A stretch of DNA of 64,000 nucleotides, taken from assembly GCF_038396765.1 (NCBI RefSeq), contig NZ_CP150096.1, forward strand, positions 3,393,001-3,457,000, in the 5' to 3' direction. This DNA is from Chitinophaga caseinilytica. Lineage in GTDB: Bacteria; Bacteroidota; Bacteroidia; Chitinophagales; Chitinophagaceae. The position numbers were made by a program, and so were the translations under genes. Below, piece by piece: positions 17,497-26,582 of this stretch (within the stretch, counting starts at the first letter, position 1; each line of letters begins with the position of its first letter). The notes under the pieces were generated by a model. That model saw only the letters and a list, made by a program, of their open reading frames with translations. It was not told the origin of the DNA and did not search any database.

Positions 17497-20400
17497 TTAT
17501 CGGATAAGTATCACCGTTCCTGTAAACGTTTCGATGCGGTCATCGTCCAGCAGCACCTGGACGAAATAAACGTAGGTGGCCGCACTGGCCGGGCCCTTGA
17601 TCCCGGTGCCGTCCCAGCCGAATTGGCGGTCGTTGGCCGGGATGTTATGTCTTTCGAAGAACGATCTGCCCCATCGGTCGTAAATGATGAAATCCTTTAC
17701 GGTTTTGATGTTCAGGCTGCCGATCACGTAGAATACATCGTTCACGCCGTCTTTGTTCGGCGAGAACGCGGTCGGCATTTCGACGGTTTTGCGGATGAAG
17801 GTTTTGAGGTCGAAAACGGCGGTGGAAGTACAGAAAAACTCATTGGTGGCCGTAACGCGGTATTGCATGGAAGAACCGGTGCGGTTGACGATGGGCTGTT
17901 CGCATGTTGTGCAGGACAGTCCCAGTGCGGGCTCCCACTGCCAGTTACGTGCGGGGCCGCCGGTGAGCAAGGGTTGCAGGCGAAGCGGGCCGGCCGGCCG
18001 GGGCGATATAAGGGAGCCTGGTTCCGGGAATCTGACGATAAATGGCAGGGGGCTCTCCGCATGTTCATTATTGGTAAAATCCGATTCGACGAGCGGAGCT
18101 GCCGCGCTTTGTCCGGGATCGTTTACCCGCGCCACTACTTCGCCGGAAGCCGGTGTGGGAATGATGTACTGCACCATCACGCAATTGGCGGTTTGAGACG
18201 CCGGAACGAACGTGGTGGCCAATGCGCGGGCAGTCGGCCCATCATAAAATGTAACCGGGATGCCGCCGTACACCACATCGTAACCGTTTTGCATGCACAC
18301 CTGGAACTTAACGTAGGTGCGGTTGTTGTCGTAACATTTGACGTCGCGGATTTGGACGGTGAGATCTGCCGGGAATTGCTGCGCCTTCGCGGTGGCGGAT
18401 GTGGTGCAGCCAAACCGGTTCGTGAGCACCAGTTTCACGACAGACGTGTCCAGCACCCTGATATCCGGCGCCAGACAGGTTTTGCAGCTCAGTTCGGAAG
18501 TTCCCGACTCGATACTCCACCGGTAGCTTGCCGGTGTGAAATGTTCCGTGGTGAAATGTAAGGGATAGCTGTGTTTGCGGATAACGGTCGTGTCTCCGGG
18601 ATAAACCGTAGCGATCGGTCCGTGGTGCTGCGCCGAATGAAGGTTATTGGCGGGCCCTGTTTCCGCAACGGAAGCGGCGGGGTTCACGATCGCGAAGAGC
18701 TTGCCCGTGGCCGTTCCCGGGATCACCCGGTCGAAAGTTTCGCAGGCGCCGCCGCTGAACTGCCCGGTCTGGAAAGCATTTCCCAGTCGATGGGCCCCCG
18801 GCTGCGCGGGGTCCCCGTCATAAAATACAACTTCCAGGCCCGGGGGGATATTCCCTTTCGCGTACTGGTTGCAGATCGTGAAATCCACATGCACCTGGCC
18901 GCTGGCAGCGCATTCCGAGCCATCGATCTTCACCGTGTAATCGTCCACGATAGGGAGGTTCAGGGTAACGGTGGCCGTATCGTAACATTTGTATTTGCTT
19001 TCCGCAATGAAGGTTTTAATGAGTTGCGTCCCTTTCCGGTAAGGTGCGGTAAATACCGGCCCGATGCAATCGCTGCAGCTGAGGTATTCAGGAAGGTCCC
19101 ATTTTCCTGCGGCGATATCGCCGCCGCGGTCGGGCTCCGGGGAAAAAGTCACCTGCTCGCCGGGCTGCAAAGTGAATTCGTCGGTGACGATCTTGACCTT
19201 GAACCGGAAGTTTTTGGTAAAATTGAAATTGTTGCCGTAGTTGGATTCATCGATCCCGGTATTGGGGAACGTCAGCGGCACGATGCTGCCCGTATCGTTG
19301 AGCACCGCCACCACGGTGTCGAAATCCGAACGGCCCGCGGCGATGATCGTGGTTTCGAGATAGGAGGGGCATTTGCCTTTCAATGCGTACGGGATAAGGT
19401 AAGGGCTCCCCAGCAGCCGGGCCCCCGGCAGGCGAGGGTCGCGGTCGTAGAAGGAGACAGGCGTTTTCGCCGGGATTTCCTTGTAGCCGAAGTTGTAGAA
19501 ATACAGGGACACGCGGATTTTATCCTTGTCGTAACAGTCCACCGAGCGGACATAAATGGCGCCATCGGCCGTGGGGTCGTCTACCGTAAAAGTGAACGCG
19601 TTCGTAGTGTCGGTACAGCTGCCGTCGGTAGCTTCCAGCCGTACGGTGTAGGTGCCGGGCACTTTGAAAATATACCGGAGGTCTTTGTCCGTGCTCACTG
19701 ACTGTTCCATCATCCCCTTATCATTCCGCATCAGCCACCGGAAAGCCGTCGCGTTTTCGGAGCGGTTGGTGAAAAGGATGCTGTCCAATTCCACATTTTC
19801 CTTCGAGGCGATTTTCCTTTTATCCGGGTAAAACCGTGCCACCACGCCGCAGCTCACCTGCACTGTTTGATGGTGTGTCGCGAAACATCCCACGGTAGCG
19901 GTATAGGCGCGCAGCGCCACGTGGTAGTTTTGTTTTTTATCCGTGAGCAGGCTGAAATCCGTCGTGGTAGCTTCGAGCTGGCCGTTCACCCACCACTCGT
20001 ACCGCGTTGCGCCGGTGGATGTATTGGTAAATTGAACGGTGTTCCCCATCACCGGAAAATCGATATCCCGCGTAAATCCTGCCTTCACCGCGTCTGCACA
20101 GGGCTCGCTGCACAAGGTGCTGCCGATCATCCCGGGAAGCGACGTGGCAATGAAGTTGCGCATCCGTTCTGCCTGTCCTTCCGTGAAAGAAGAAACACAG
20201 CCGCTGCCGCCGCCATAATCCATGAAGTTGTCCGGGAGGTCGGGCACGTCCGTCGTGAAGCCGGAAAGCGTATCGGTGTGACAGCTATTCTCCGGATCGC
20301 TGCAGGCGAAACCGCCGTTGATGGATTTGTCTGGCGGCGTATCGCACACCATATCGCCATCCGTTGCACAATCGTTATTCTTGCAGTCCATCGCCGCGAA

Positions 20401-21087
20401 AGTGTGCAGCAAACTGAGGTAATGCCCCATTTCGTGGGCCATTACGCCCACGCCAAGGCCCGCCACTACGATATCTCCGCCGGCGCTGGCATATCCGCCC
20501 ATTTTCAGTCGACGCCATTTCCCGCATTCGAAGTTTTGCATGAATTCGGACTTGATGTCTTCCACCACCCAGATATTGATGTACCGGCTGCCGTCCCAGC
20601 GCCCCATGGCGGTAACGTCGCCGCCTTCCATGTCGGCGTCGAAATCGCCGAGGTAGGTTTTGGCGCGGAGGATGCCGGTGGTTTTGCCACCGTCGGGGTC
20701 GGTTTTGGCGAGGCAGAACTGAATGCGCGTGTTGGTCCTGGCCCCGGCGAAAGCGCCCGTTTGGCCGTAGGCGTCGTTCAGTTGCTGGAGCGCCGCGGCC
20801 ACGTCTGCGTCCGTTATGGACGAGGGGTCGGCGTTGAGGATATGAAAAACGACGGGCAGCACATAATCGGTTGCGGCTTTGCTTTGCGCGCTGGCCGTAA
20901 ATTGACGGATGCGTTGGTTCATGCCCGTTTCGCGGGAACGGAAAGCGGGATTGTCGCGCAGTTTGGCCAGCAGGATGTCTGATCCGCAGGTGAAGGCCGG
21001 TTGCGTCGATTGTGCGTGTAAGGTGGTGATGCCGAATAAATACAGGAAACCGGTGAACAGGGTCTTCCGGATCGAAAATTTGCTCAT
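17497..21087 (-). CDS. Secreted M43 (pappalysin-like) metalloprotease with T9SS type B C-terminal domain
   Basis: This 1196-aa exported protein has a signal peptide ending near LHAQS. The zinc motif HEMGHYLSLLH (His218, Glu219, His222, His228) and a Met-turn (NFMDYG, about 287-292) define an M43 peptidase domain with several Cys pairs. PKD/Ig-like segments follow at about 335-505. Then an alternating pattern occurs three times: a CARDB-like module (starts near 511, 716, 911) and an Ig-like module with an LSCxxC motif (Cys671/674, 868/871, 1059/1062). The last 95 residues (PTAFSPNKDGVND, IYDRWG, GWDGT) are the gliding-motility-type T9SS type B domain. It should be exported to the surface or medium and may digest protein substrates. 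Confidence 0.93.
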   Translation of the reverse strand: MSKFSIRKTLFTGFLYLFGITTLHAQSTQPAFTCGSDILLAKLRDNPAFRSRETGMNQRIRQFTASAQSKAATDYVLPVVFHILNADPSSITDADVAAALQQLNDAYGQTGAFAGARTNTRIQFCLAKTDPDGGKTTGILRAKTYLGDFDADMEGGDVTAMGRWDGSRYINIWVVEDIKSEFMQNFECGKWRRLKMGGYASAGGDIVVAGLGVGVMAHEMGHYLSLLHTFAAMDCKNNDCATDGDMVCDTPPDKSINGGFACSDPENSCHTDTLSGFTTDVPDLPDNFMDYGGGSGCVSSFTEGQAERMRNFIATSLPGMIGSTLCSEPCADAVKAGFTRDIDFPVMGNTVQFTNTSTGATRYEWWVNGQLEATTTDFSLLTDKKQNYHVALRAYTATVGCFATHHQTVQVSCGVVARFYPDKRKIASKENVELDSILFTNRSENATAFRWLMRNDKGMMEQSVSTDKDLRYIFKVPGTYTVRLEATDGSCTDTTNAFTFTVDDPTADGAIYVRSVDCYDKDKIRVSLYFYNFGYKEIPAKTPVSFYDRDPRLPGARLLGSPYLIPYALKGKCPSYLETTIIAAGRSDFDTVVAVLNDTGSIVPLTFPNTGIDESNYGNNFNFTKNFRFKVKIVTDEFTLQPGEQVTFSPEPDRGGDIAAGKWDLPEYLSCSDCIGPVFTAPYRKGTQLIKTFIAESKYKCYDTATVTLNLPIVDDYTVKIDGSECAASGQVHVDFTICNQYAKGNIPPGLEVVFYDGDPAQPGAHRLGNAFQTGQFSGGACETFDRVIPGTATGKLFAIVNPAASVAETGPANNLHSAQHHGPIATVYPGDTTVIRKHSYPLHFTTEHFTPASYRWSIESGTSELSCKTCLAPDIRVLDTSVVKLVLTNRFGCTTSATAKAQQFPADLTVQIRDVKCYDNNRTYVKFQVCMQNGYDVVYGGIPVTFYDGPTARALATTFVPASQTANCVMVQYIIPTPASGEVVARVNDPGQSAAAPLVESDFTNNEHAESPLPFIVRFPEPGSLISPRPAGPLRLQPLLTGGPARNWQWEPALGLSCTTCEQPIVNRTGSSMQYRVTATNEFFCTSTAVFDLKTFIRKTVEMPTAFSPNKDGVNDVFYVIGSLNIKTVKDFIIYDRWGRSFFERHNIPANDRQFGWDGTGIKGPASAATYVYFVQVLLDDDRIETFTGTVILIR

Positions 21088-21386
21088 AGGACGTTGTGCT
21101 TCAAATAGTACGGTTAAATTGCTGACAATAAAGAGTCTCGATACTGTGTGCTCATGCCTTGTTCACTGATCTGTGTTTCGCCGGGGCAAGTTAGGGATTC
21201 TTTGCGGTTTTCGGACAGGGTTTTCGGGAGGATATCGGCCCGCCCGCGCAACATTCGATTGCAAATTCCGGTGGCGGCTCCGTCAAAAAAACATGTAAAT
21301 TGGTCAAAATGCATCTGGCAGGGTTGGCGGCTGCGGGGGTACATTTGGAGGGACTGATAAACGCATGAAACTGAAAAATTCCCGGG
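21088..21386. other. Divergent intergenic region, 299 bases
   Basis: This lies between the M43 protease gene (minus) and the aldo/keto reductase gene (plus). It holds a plus-strand TAnnTTTG word at 21340 and, on the minus strand, a looser word TACTATTTG (plus coordinates 21102-21110) with a TTG 15 bases before it. I see no convincing gene; the short frames here have no recognisable protein character. Confidence 0.6.
21340..21347 (+). promoter_or_regulatory. Bacteroidota-type -7 element upstream of the aldo/keto reductase operon
   Basis: TACATTTG matches TAnnTTTG and lies 39 bases before ATG 21387. A TTGG at 21324 is nearer than the usual -33 spacing, so the match rests on the -7 word alone. 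Confidence 0.38.
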
Positions 21387-22280
21387 ATGATATTTGAAAG
21401 GTTAATACTTGGCACTGCCGGCATCGGCGGCATCTGGGGACCGGTGGAGCCGGCGGCGTCCGTTGAAACGGTGCTGCTGGCGATGGAACTGGGCATCGGG
21501 GCGATAGATACCGCTCCCGCCTACGCGCAGGCCGAACAGTTCGTCGGCGAAGCGCTCCGGCAATGGCGGCGCCCGCTGCCAGCCATCAGCTCCAAGGTAG
21601 GCCGGCTGCCCGGGACCACAGCGTACGACGGGCATTACGATTACAGCCGCGACGCCATGTTCCGCAGCGCGGCGGCTTCGCTGGAAAAACTGGGTATCCC
21701 GGAGCTGGACGTTCTCTTCCTCCACGATCCCGCACAAATCCCGCAAAACGATTTCGAAAGGGTGGTGGAAGTGATGGTGGAACTGAAAGACCGTGGTTAC
21801 GCCCGTCATATCGGGATCGGCGGCAACCCGCCCCTGTACGCCTGGCCATGGCTGGTAGATGATACCTTCAGCGTGCTGATGGAATACAACCGCCTCAACG
21901 CCTGCCACACCCCCGCGCTGGAAACCTCCCTGCCCGCGGCCCTCGCTGCCGGCAAACGTTATTACGCCGCCAGTCCGCTGAACATGGGCGCCCTCGGCCG
22001 CCCGTTCGCCGAATTCTCCCGCAATCCGCCCGCATGGCTGCCCGAAAGCGACATCACCGCCGCCCGGAGCCTCCACCTGCTGGCCGAAAGCGAAGGGCTC
22101 GCACTGCGCACCATGGCACATCGCTTCCTGCTGTCTTTTCCACCGGAATTCAACATCGTCATCGGCCCGTCTAACCCGGAAGAACTACGGGCAACCCTCG
22201 GCGACTTCACCGCCGGGCCGTTATCAGCCCCGCTATTCCAGAAAATTCTACAATCGAGCAAGGAGAAATCACTGACATGA
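21387..22280 (+). CDS. Aldo/keto reductase (aldose dehydrogenase-like)
   Basis: This 297-aa TIM-barrel oxidoreductase has the AKR catalytic tetrad in place: Asp41 and Tyr46 in IDTAPAYAQAE, Lys70 in SSKVGR and His113 in LFLHDP. The C-terminal NIVIGPSNPEEL motif binds the NAD(P) phosphate region. The sequence type (short, GTAGIGG start) is close to the D-threo-aldose/L-fucose 1-dehydrogenase branch, which oxidises 6-deoxysugars. It overlaps the next gene by four bases and starts an operon with an enolase-superfamily enzyme, a sugar-type symporter and a mutarotase. Confidence 0.88.
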   Translation: MIFERLILGTAGIGGIWGPVEPAASVETVLLAMELGIGAIDTAPAYAQAEQFVGEALRQWRRPLPAISSKVGRLPGTTAYDGHYDYSRDAMFRSAAASLEKLGIPELDVLFLHDPAQIPQNDFERVVEVMVELKDRGYARHIGIGGNPPLYAWPWLVDDTFSVLMEYNRLNACHTPALETSLPAALAAGKRYYAASPLNMGALGRPFAEFSRNPPAWLPESDITAARSLHLLAESEGLALRTMAHRFLLSFPPEFNIVIGPSNPEELRATLGDFTAGPLSAPLFQKILQSSKEKSLT

Positions 22281-23449
22281 ACACGATCAACGACCAGATT
22301 TTCAATATCACCCGCGTAAAAGTTACCGTGCTGGAGCCCGTGCCGGCCGTTACGCCCTTCCAGGACGCTACCATGGGCCCTTTCCTCACGTTCGGCCTCG
22401 CCGTGATCTCGCTGGAAGACGAGCACGGCATCGTGGGCGAAGCGCCGGTTTTCAGCAGCTACACCAATATCCTGGAGTCCTGCTTCCTGCCGATCCTGCT
22501 GCACGGGGGAGGCATTCCTTACGAAGAATTATATCATAAGCTATATTGGTCGATTCGGAACGAAGGGTTCCGCGGCGCCGCGGCTGCCATGCTGGGGCAA
22601 ATCGATTTTGCCCTGCACGACCTCGCCGCAAGGCGCGCCGGCCGGCCGTTGCACCGCTATCTCGGCGCGGAAAAGAACGACGTGAAAATCTATGGCAGCG
22701 GCGGCGGCACCAACTATACCTATGCCCAGCTGGAAACGGAGGTCAGTTACTTCCTCGGGAAAGGCGTGGATTGCTATAAAATGAAGATCGGCAAGGATTT
22801 CGGCGGGCGGCCGCAGGAAGACGCTGAACGCGTCCGGTTCGTTCGCAGCCTCCTGGGGCCCGATGTGCAATTGGCCGTAGACGTAAACCAGGTCTGGCAG
22901 GCAGACCAGGCCCTCCGTTTCCTCGACGAAACCGCCGCCTGCAACATCGCGTGGATCGAGGAGCCGGTGCACTCCGCCGGCATGGAGCACATCCATCGTG
23001 TATGCGCAGGATCGCCGGTGAAAGTCGCTTTCGGTGAATCGGAACGCACCTCGCGGATGTTCCCCACGCTGCTGAAAGCCGGCGTCAAACACCTCCAACC
23101 CGTGCCCACCCAGATCGGCGGTGTGCGCGAATGGGCGGAAGTGCGGGACATGGCATTGCGCAACGGGGCCGATTTTTCCTCCGGCGGATATTCACTGTAC
23201 ACGGCAGGCCTCATGGCCACGGCACCCGATTCCTGCCGCGTGGAATACCTGTACCCGATCATGTCCGGACTGGAGAAATATTTCAGCGTCCGGCCGGAAT
23301 GGCGCCCGGGTGGCTGGTCGCTCCCGGATATCGAAGGGTCGCCGGTGCGCATCGACTGGGATTACTGGTCACGCGCCGGGAAAATCACCCGGTCTGTTAC
23401 CTGGGACGCGGCAGATATGGCCGCCTATCGACCGAATGTCATTTTGTAA
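22277..23449 (+). CDS. Mandelate racemase/muconate lactonizing enzyme family (enolase superfamily)
   Basis: This 390-aa protein has an enolase-type N-terminal capping domain and a modified TIM barrel. The Lys168-x-Lys170 base pair (CYKMKIG) and three acidic metal ligands, Asp202 (VDVNQ), Glu228 (WIEEP) and Glu254 (FGESE), are visible. The Asp-His dyad of mandelate racemase-type enzymes is not: the sixth-strand position reads LQPVPTQIGG where QPD is usual, and the seventh-strand region SSGGYSLYTAG carries no His. The enzyme probably dehydrates or isomerises a sugar acid, following oxidation by the aldo/keto reductase. The exact substrate is open. Confidence 0.88.
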   Translation: MNTINDQIFNITRVKVTVLEPVPAVTPFQDATMGPFLTFGLAVISLEDEHGIVGEAPVFSSYTNILESCFLPILLHGGGIPYEELYHKLYWSIRNEGFRGAAAAMLGQIDFALHDLAARRAGRPLHRYLGAEKNDVKIYGSGGGTNYTYAQLETEVSYFLGKGVDCYKMKIGKDFGGRPQEDAERVRFVRSLLGPDVQLAVDVNQVWQADQALRFLDETAACNIAWIEEPVHSAGMEHIHRVCAGSPVKVAFGESERTSRMFPTLLKAGVKHLQPVPTQIGGVREWAEVRDMALRNGADFSSGGYSLYTAGLMATAPDSCRVEYLYPIMSGLEKYFSVRPEWRPGGWSLPDIEGSPVRIDWDYWSRAGKITRSVTWDAADMAAYRPNVIL

Positions 23450-23468
23450 ATCATAAAATGGAAAATAT

Positions 23469-25030
23469 TTGAAAATCACCCTGGCATCTTCCGATTATGC
23501 AGTGCTGCTGCTGTACGTAGTTGCATTGCTGGCCACCGGTTTTTATCTGAACAGCCGGAACAAGGCTGCCGGCAAGGATATTTTCCTCGGCGGCCGATCG
23601 CTGTCGTGGTGGCAGATCGGTTTTTCGCTGTTCAGCGCCAACGCAGGCCCGTCTATGCTCGTAGGCTTCGCAAGCATCGGTTTCACGCAGGGGATGGTGG
23701 GCAGCAACTTCGAATGGCTGGCATGGTTCTTCATCTTCCTCATGTCGATGTTCTTCCTGCCACATTACATTTCCACGAAAGTCTACACCATGCCGCAATT
23801 CCTGCTGGCGAGGTTCGGCAAGCCTTCGTACAATTTCCTCGTGGGGTACAGTCTCATTTCCATTTTGATCGTCTGGCTGGGATGCGCGCTGTATGCCGGT
23901 GGACTGATCATCTCACAGATATTCGACATTCCGCTCATGCAGGCCGTGGCCGTAGTGGCGCTCATTGCGGCGAGCTTTACGGCGGTGGGTGGCTTGAAGG
24001 CGGTGGTGCGGACGGGGATTTTCCAGTCGGCGATCATCATCCTGTCTTCCATCATCCTCGTTTACCTCGCGCTGCGCAAGGCCGGGGGCGTGCAGGCGCT
24101 CGTGGAAGCCGCGCCGGGAAGTTACTGGCAGCTGTTCCGGCCCGCGTCTGACCCGGAATATTCCTGGGTGGCGATGGTGCTGGGGTACCCGGTCGTCGGG
24201 ATTTATTACTGGTGTACCGACCAGACGATCGTGCAGAAGGTGCTGGCAGGCAAGAGTATGAAGGAAGGCCAGTACGGCGCCATTTTCATTTCCGCGCTGA
24301 AAATCCTCATGCCGTTCATTTTTATTTTTCCGGGGATCATCTGTTACGTGTTGTATAAAGACATCGCGCAGCCAGACAATGCCTATATCACGCTCGTGAG
24401 CCAGGTGATGCCGCATGGGTTCCTGGGCCTGTGCATCGCCGCGCTCATCGCGGCTTTGATCGATACGGTATCATCGGGCCTCAACTCGTTCAGCACCGTG
24501 CTGACGCTGGACGTGCTGGCCCGATTCCGGGAGATGGACGAAACGGCGAAACGTGCTACAGGGCGGTGGACCACCCTGCTGGCGGCCGTGCTGGCGGTGG
24601 GCGTGGCCTGGTTTTTTCCCGTTCGGGGAAAGGGTTTTTCGAGTTGAGCCAAGGCATGGTATCGATCCTGGCGCCGCCGTTGTCGGTCGTTTTCGTGGGC
24701 GGCATCGCCTGGAAAAGGGTGAACCGCCAGGCCGCGGAAACCGTGTTGTATGGCGGCGGACTGATTTGCCTGGTGGTGGGTGTCTGCCATGTGCTGAGCT
24801 TCCCGTCGAAGGAATTCTGGCCGCATTTCATGTTGTTGTCTTTTTATCTTTTCGTGGCCATGGCGGTGGTGCTGGTGGCGGTTACGCTGCTGACGAAACC
24901 TCCGGCCGTACAGGCCCTGCCGTCGATTTCGGAATCGTGGCGCCGGGGAGGCCGTACCAGTATGGGCGTGTGGGTGTCGTGGGGATTGCTGGCCGCTGTG
25001 ATGATCGCTATTTACCTGTATTTCGCCTGA
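23469..25030 (+). pseudogene. Sodium:solute symporter (SSS family), single-base frameshift
   Basis: This is a multi-spanning sodium-coupled sugar-type transporter of about 520 aa when both frames are joined. Frame one starts at TTG 23469, the only start codon after an upstream in-frame stop, and covers most of the helices with the SSS motifs (FLGGRSLSWWQIGFSLFSAN, SGLNSFSTVLTLD). It ends at TGA 24645. The family pattern resumes at once in another frame (KGFFELSQGMVSILAPP onward) and runs to 25030. One base seems missing somewhere in the homopolymers at 24612-24639 (T6, G4, T5). It may be a real inactivation or a sequencing error. It lies inside the oxidoreductase/mutarotase operon. Confidence 0.85.
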
Positions 25031-25045
25031 TCTAAAAATATTTTT

Positions 25046-25450
25046 ATGCGTTGGATGATCGTATTGTTTTCCGTTATTGTTTTTGCTGCCTGCGGAACGA
25101 AGGAGCGCCTGGTGGAGAAGGTCTTCGTGGTCAATATCGTGCCCGGCGCGGATTCGCTGCGGCAATACCTCCAATACCATGAATCCGTTTGGCCGGAAGT
25201 GGAGCAGGGGTTTAGGAAAGCGGGATACCGCCAGATCCGCATGTTCCGCAGCCAGCATACACTGGTAATGGCGATCTCCGTGCCGGAAGGCGCCGATCTC
25301 GGTGAAATGGGGAAGAAAGCGGAAGCATCCGACCCGCGCTGTGCGGAATGGAACCGGCTGATGGCTGGCTACCAGCGCGGTGTGGAAGGTTCCCTGCCCG
25401 GGCAGACCTGGACGGAAGCATTGCCCTTCTATGATTTTGAAAACAAATGA
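25046..25450 (+). CDS. L-rhamnose/L-fucose mutarotase-type protein, lipoprotein
   Basis: This 134-aa protein has the RhaM family core (VFVVNIVPGADSLRQYLQYHE, YHESVWPEV, GYRQIRMFR). Family members interconvert alpha and beta anomers of 6-deoxysugars. Unlike the usual cytosolic enzymes of about 105 aa, this one begins with a lipoprotein signal (lipobox Cys16 in VFAACGTK), so it should be envelope-anchored. It is the last gene of the AKR/enolase/symporter operon, 15 bases after the symporter stop, and its stop directly abuts the stop of the convergent AraC gene. Confidence 0.87.
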   Translation: MRWMIVLFSVIVFAACGTKERLVEKVFVVNIVPGADSLRQYLQYHESVWPEVEQGFRKAGYRQIRMFRSQHTLVMAISVPEGADLGEMGKKAEASDPRCAEWNRLMAGYQRGVEGSLPGQTWTEALPFYDFENK

Positions 25451-26323
25451 TCAACGGCCGGCGGAAGTGTCGTATTGCCGCATGAAATCCCGCGGAGAGA
25501 GGCCCTTCACTTCCTTGAAATGCTTGTTGAAATTGGATAGATTGTTATACCCGCTCATGTAACAGGCCTCCGTTACATTGTGCTTCTTTTCCAGCAGCAG
25601 CTTGGCCGCATGGCCAATGCGCACTTCCTTCACGAAATCGATCAGCGTACGGTTGGTCCGCGCCTTGAAATACCGGCAGAACGCCGCGGGCGACAACGGT
25701 AAAATATCGGCCACGGCCTTCAGTGAAATCTCTTCCCTGAAATGCTGGAAAATATAATCGAACACTTTATTGATCTTTTGCGCCTCGCCCGAGGATGCCA
25801 CGGAATTGTAGAACGGCGAAGATAATACCCGCGCCTGGTCCGCATTGGCCAGCGTGTCCAGCAAACTGAGCATGAGCGCCACGCGCGCCATTCCGGTGGA
25901 AAACAGCATCTGCTGCATGATAAGCTTGGCCGTCTGGATGGTATAGCCCGAGAACGAAATCCCTTTCGCCGCGCGCGCAAACAACTCGTTGAGCTGCTTC
26001 GATTCGGGCTTCTCCAGGAACTGCTGCCCGAGGAAATCGGGAAAGAAATGGATCACGGTTGCCTGTGGCGGGATCATGGGGTCGAGCGTGGTGTAATACT
26101 GCCAGCAATGCGGCAGGTAACTCCCCAGCAACACCAGCTCCGTTCCCTCGAAATCTTCGATATGATCACCGATGAAACGCTTGCCGCTGCAGTTCTCCAG
26201 CAACGCGATCTCGAAGTTGACATGCGACTTCAGCGCGGTATATTTTTTTATTTCCAGTATCTCCGACCGTACGGTAAACGACTGGTCGGGCGGAAACGTG
26301 AAATTCTCATAAATGTATTGCAT
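25451..26323 (-). CDS. AraC family transcriptional regulator
   Basis: This 290-aa regulator has an N-terminal cupin-like sensor (LGSYLPHCWQY near residues 67-77) and a C-terminal AraC helix-turn-helix pair (ISLKAVADILPLSPAAFCRYFKARTN, then VTEACYMSGYNNLSNFNKHFK). It lies between the sugar-acid operon and the SusC/SusD operon and is divergent from the latter, so it is the obvious candidate regulator of both. A TAnnTTTG word is upstream. Confidence 0.93.
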   Translation of the reverse strand: MQYIYENFTFPPDQSFTVRSEILEIKKYTALKSHVNFEIALLENCSGKRFIGDHIEDFEGTELVLLGSYLPHCWQYYTTLDPMIPPQATVIHFFPDFLGQQFLEKPESKQLNELFARAAKGISFSGYTIQTAKLIMQQMLFSTGMARVALMLSLLDTLANADQARVLSSPFYNSVASSGEAQKINKVFDYIFQHFREEISLKAVADILPLSPAAFCRYFKARTNRTLIDFVKEVRIGHAAKLLLEKKHNVTEACYMSGYNNLSNFNKHFKEVKGLSPRDFMRQYDTSAGR

Positions 26324-26582
26324 AAGTACCCTTCCTGGAATGAATCACTGTTGGTTTGTGGAATGTATCGTATTCAAATATACTGATTTGGACTGGTTTT
26401 GCAGTATAATAAATGTCTGACCGACAATTTAACCGTCCTGCAAAAAAAGCATAGTTAAAAGTCAAATTTAGGGTGGTGGGACGGGCGGCAGAATCGGAAT
26501 TTTATACCATCGCCTGGATATAGGATCGCTTTTGCCACAAGAAAGGGCCGTCGGTAATTTTTCCACCTATACAATTCACTTT
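26324..26582. other. Divergent regulatory region between AraC gene and susC-like gene
   Basis: About 260 AT-richer bases. On the minus strand TATATTTG (plus coordinates 26375-26382) matches the Bacteroidota -7 consensus for the AraC gene. Towards susC I see several A/T tracts but no full TAnnTTTG match. AraC binding sites are expected here but cannot be assigned by eye. Confidence 0.5.
26375..26382 (-). promoter_or_regulatory. Bacteroidota-type -7 element for the AraC gene
   Basis: The minus-strand word TATATTTG is identical to the one proposed for the GH43 gene. It gives a leader of about 45 bases before ATG 26323. Confidence 0.42.

Noticed and set aside
21148..21357. 69-codon plus-strand frame in the protease/AKR intergenic region
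   Set aside because: No signal peptide, motif or upstream promoter; Arg-rich composition; it overlaps the proposed AKR promoter.
23469..25030. Programmed -1 frameshift as the normal mode of symporter expression
   Set aside because: The T5 run allows a one-tRNA slip, but no canonical XXXYYYZ heptamer in frame or downstream stem was evident, and the similar defect in the nearby susC gene favours base loss or sequencing error.
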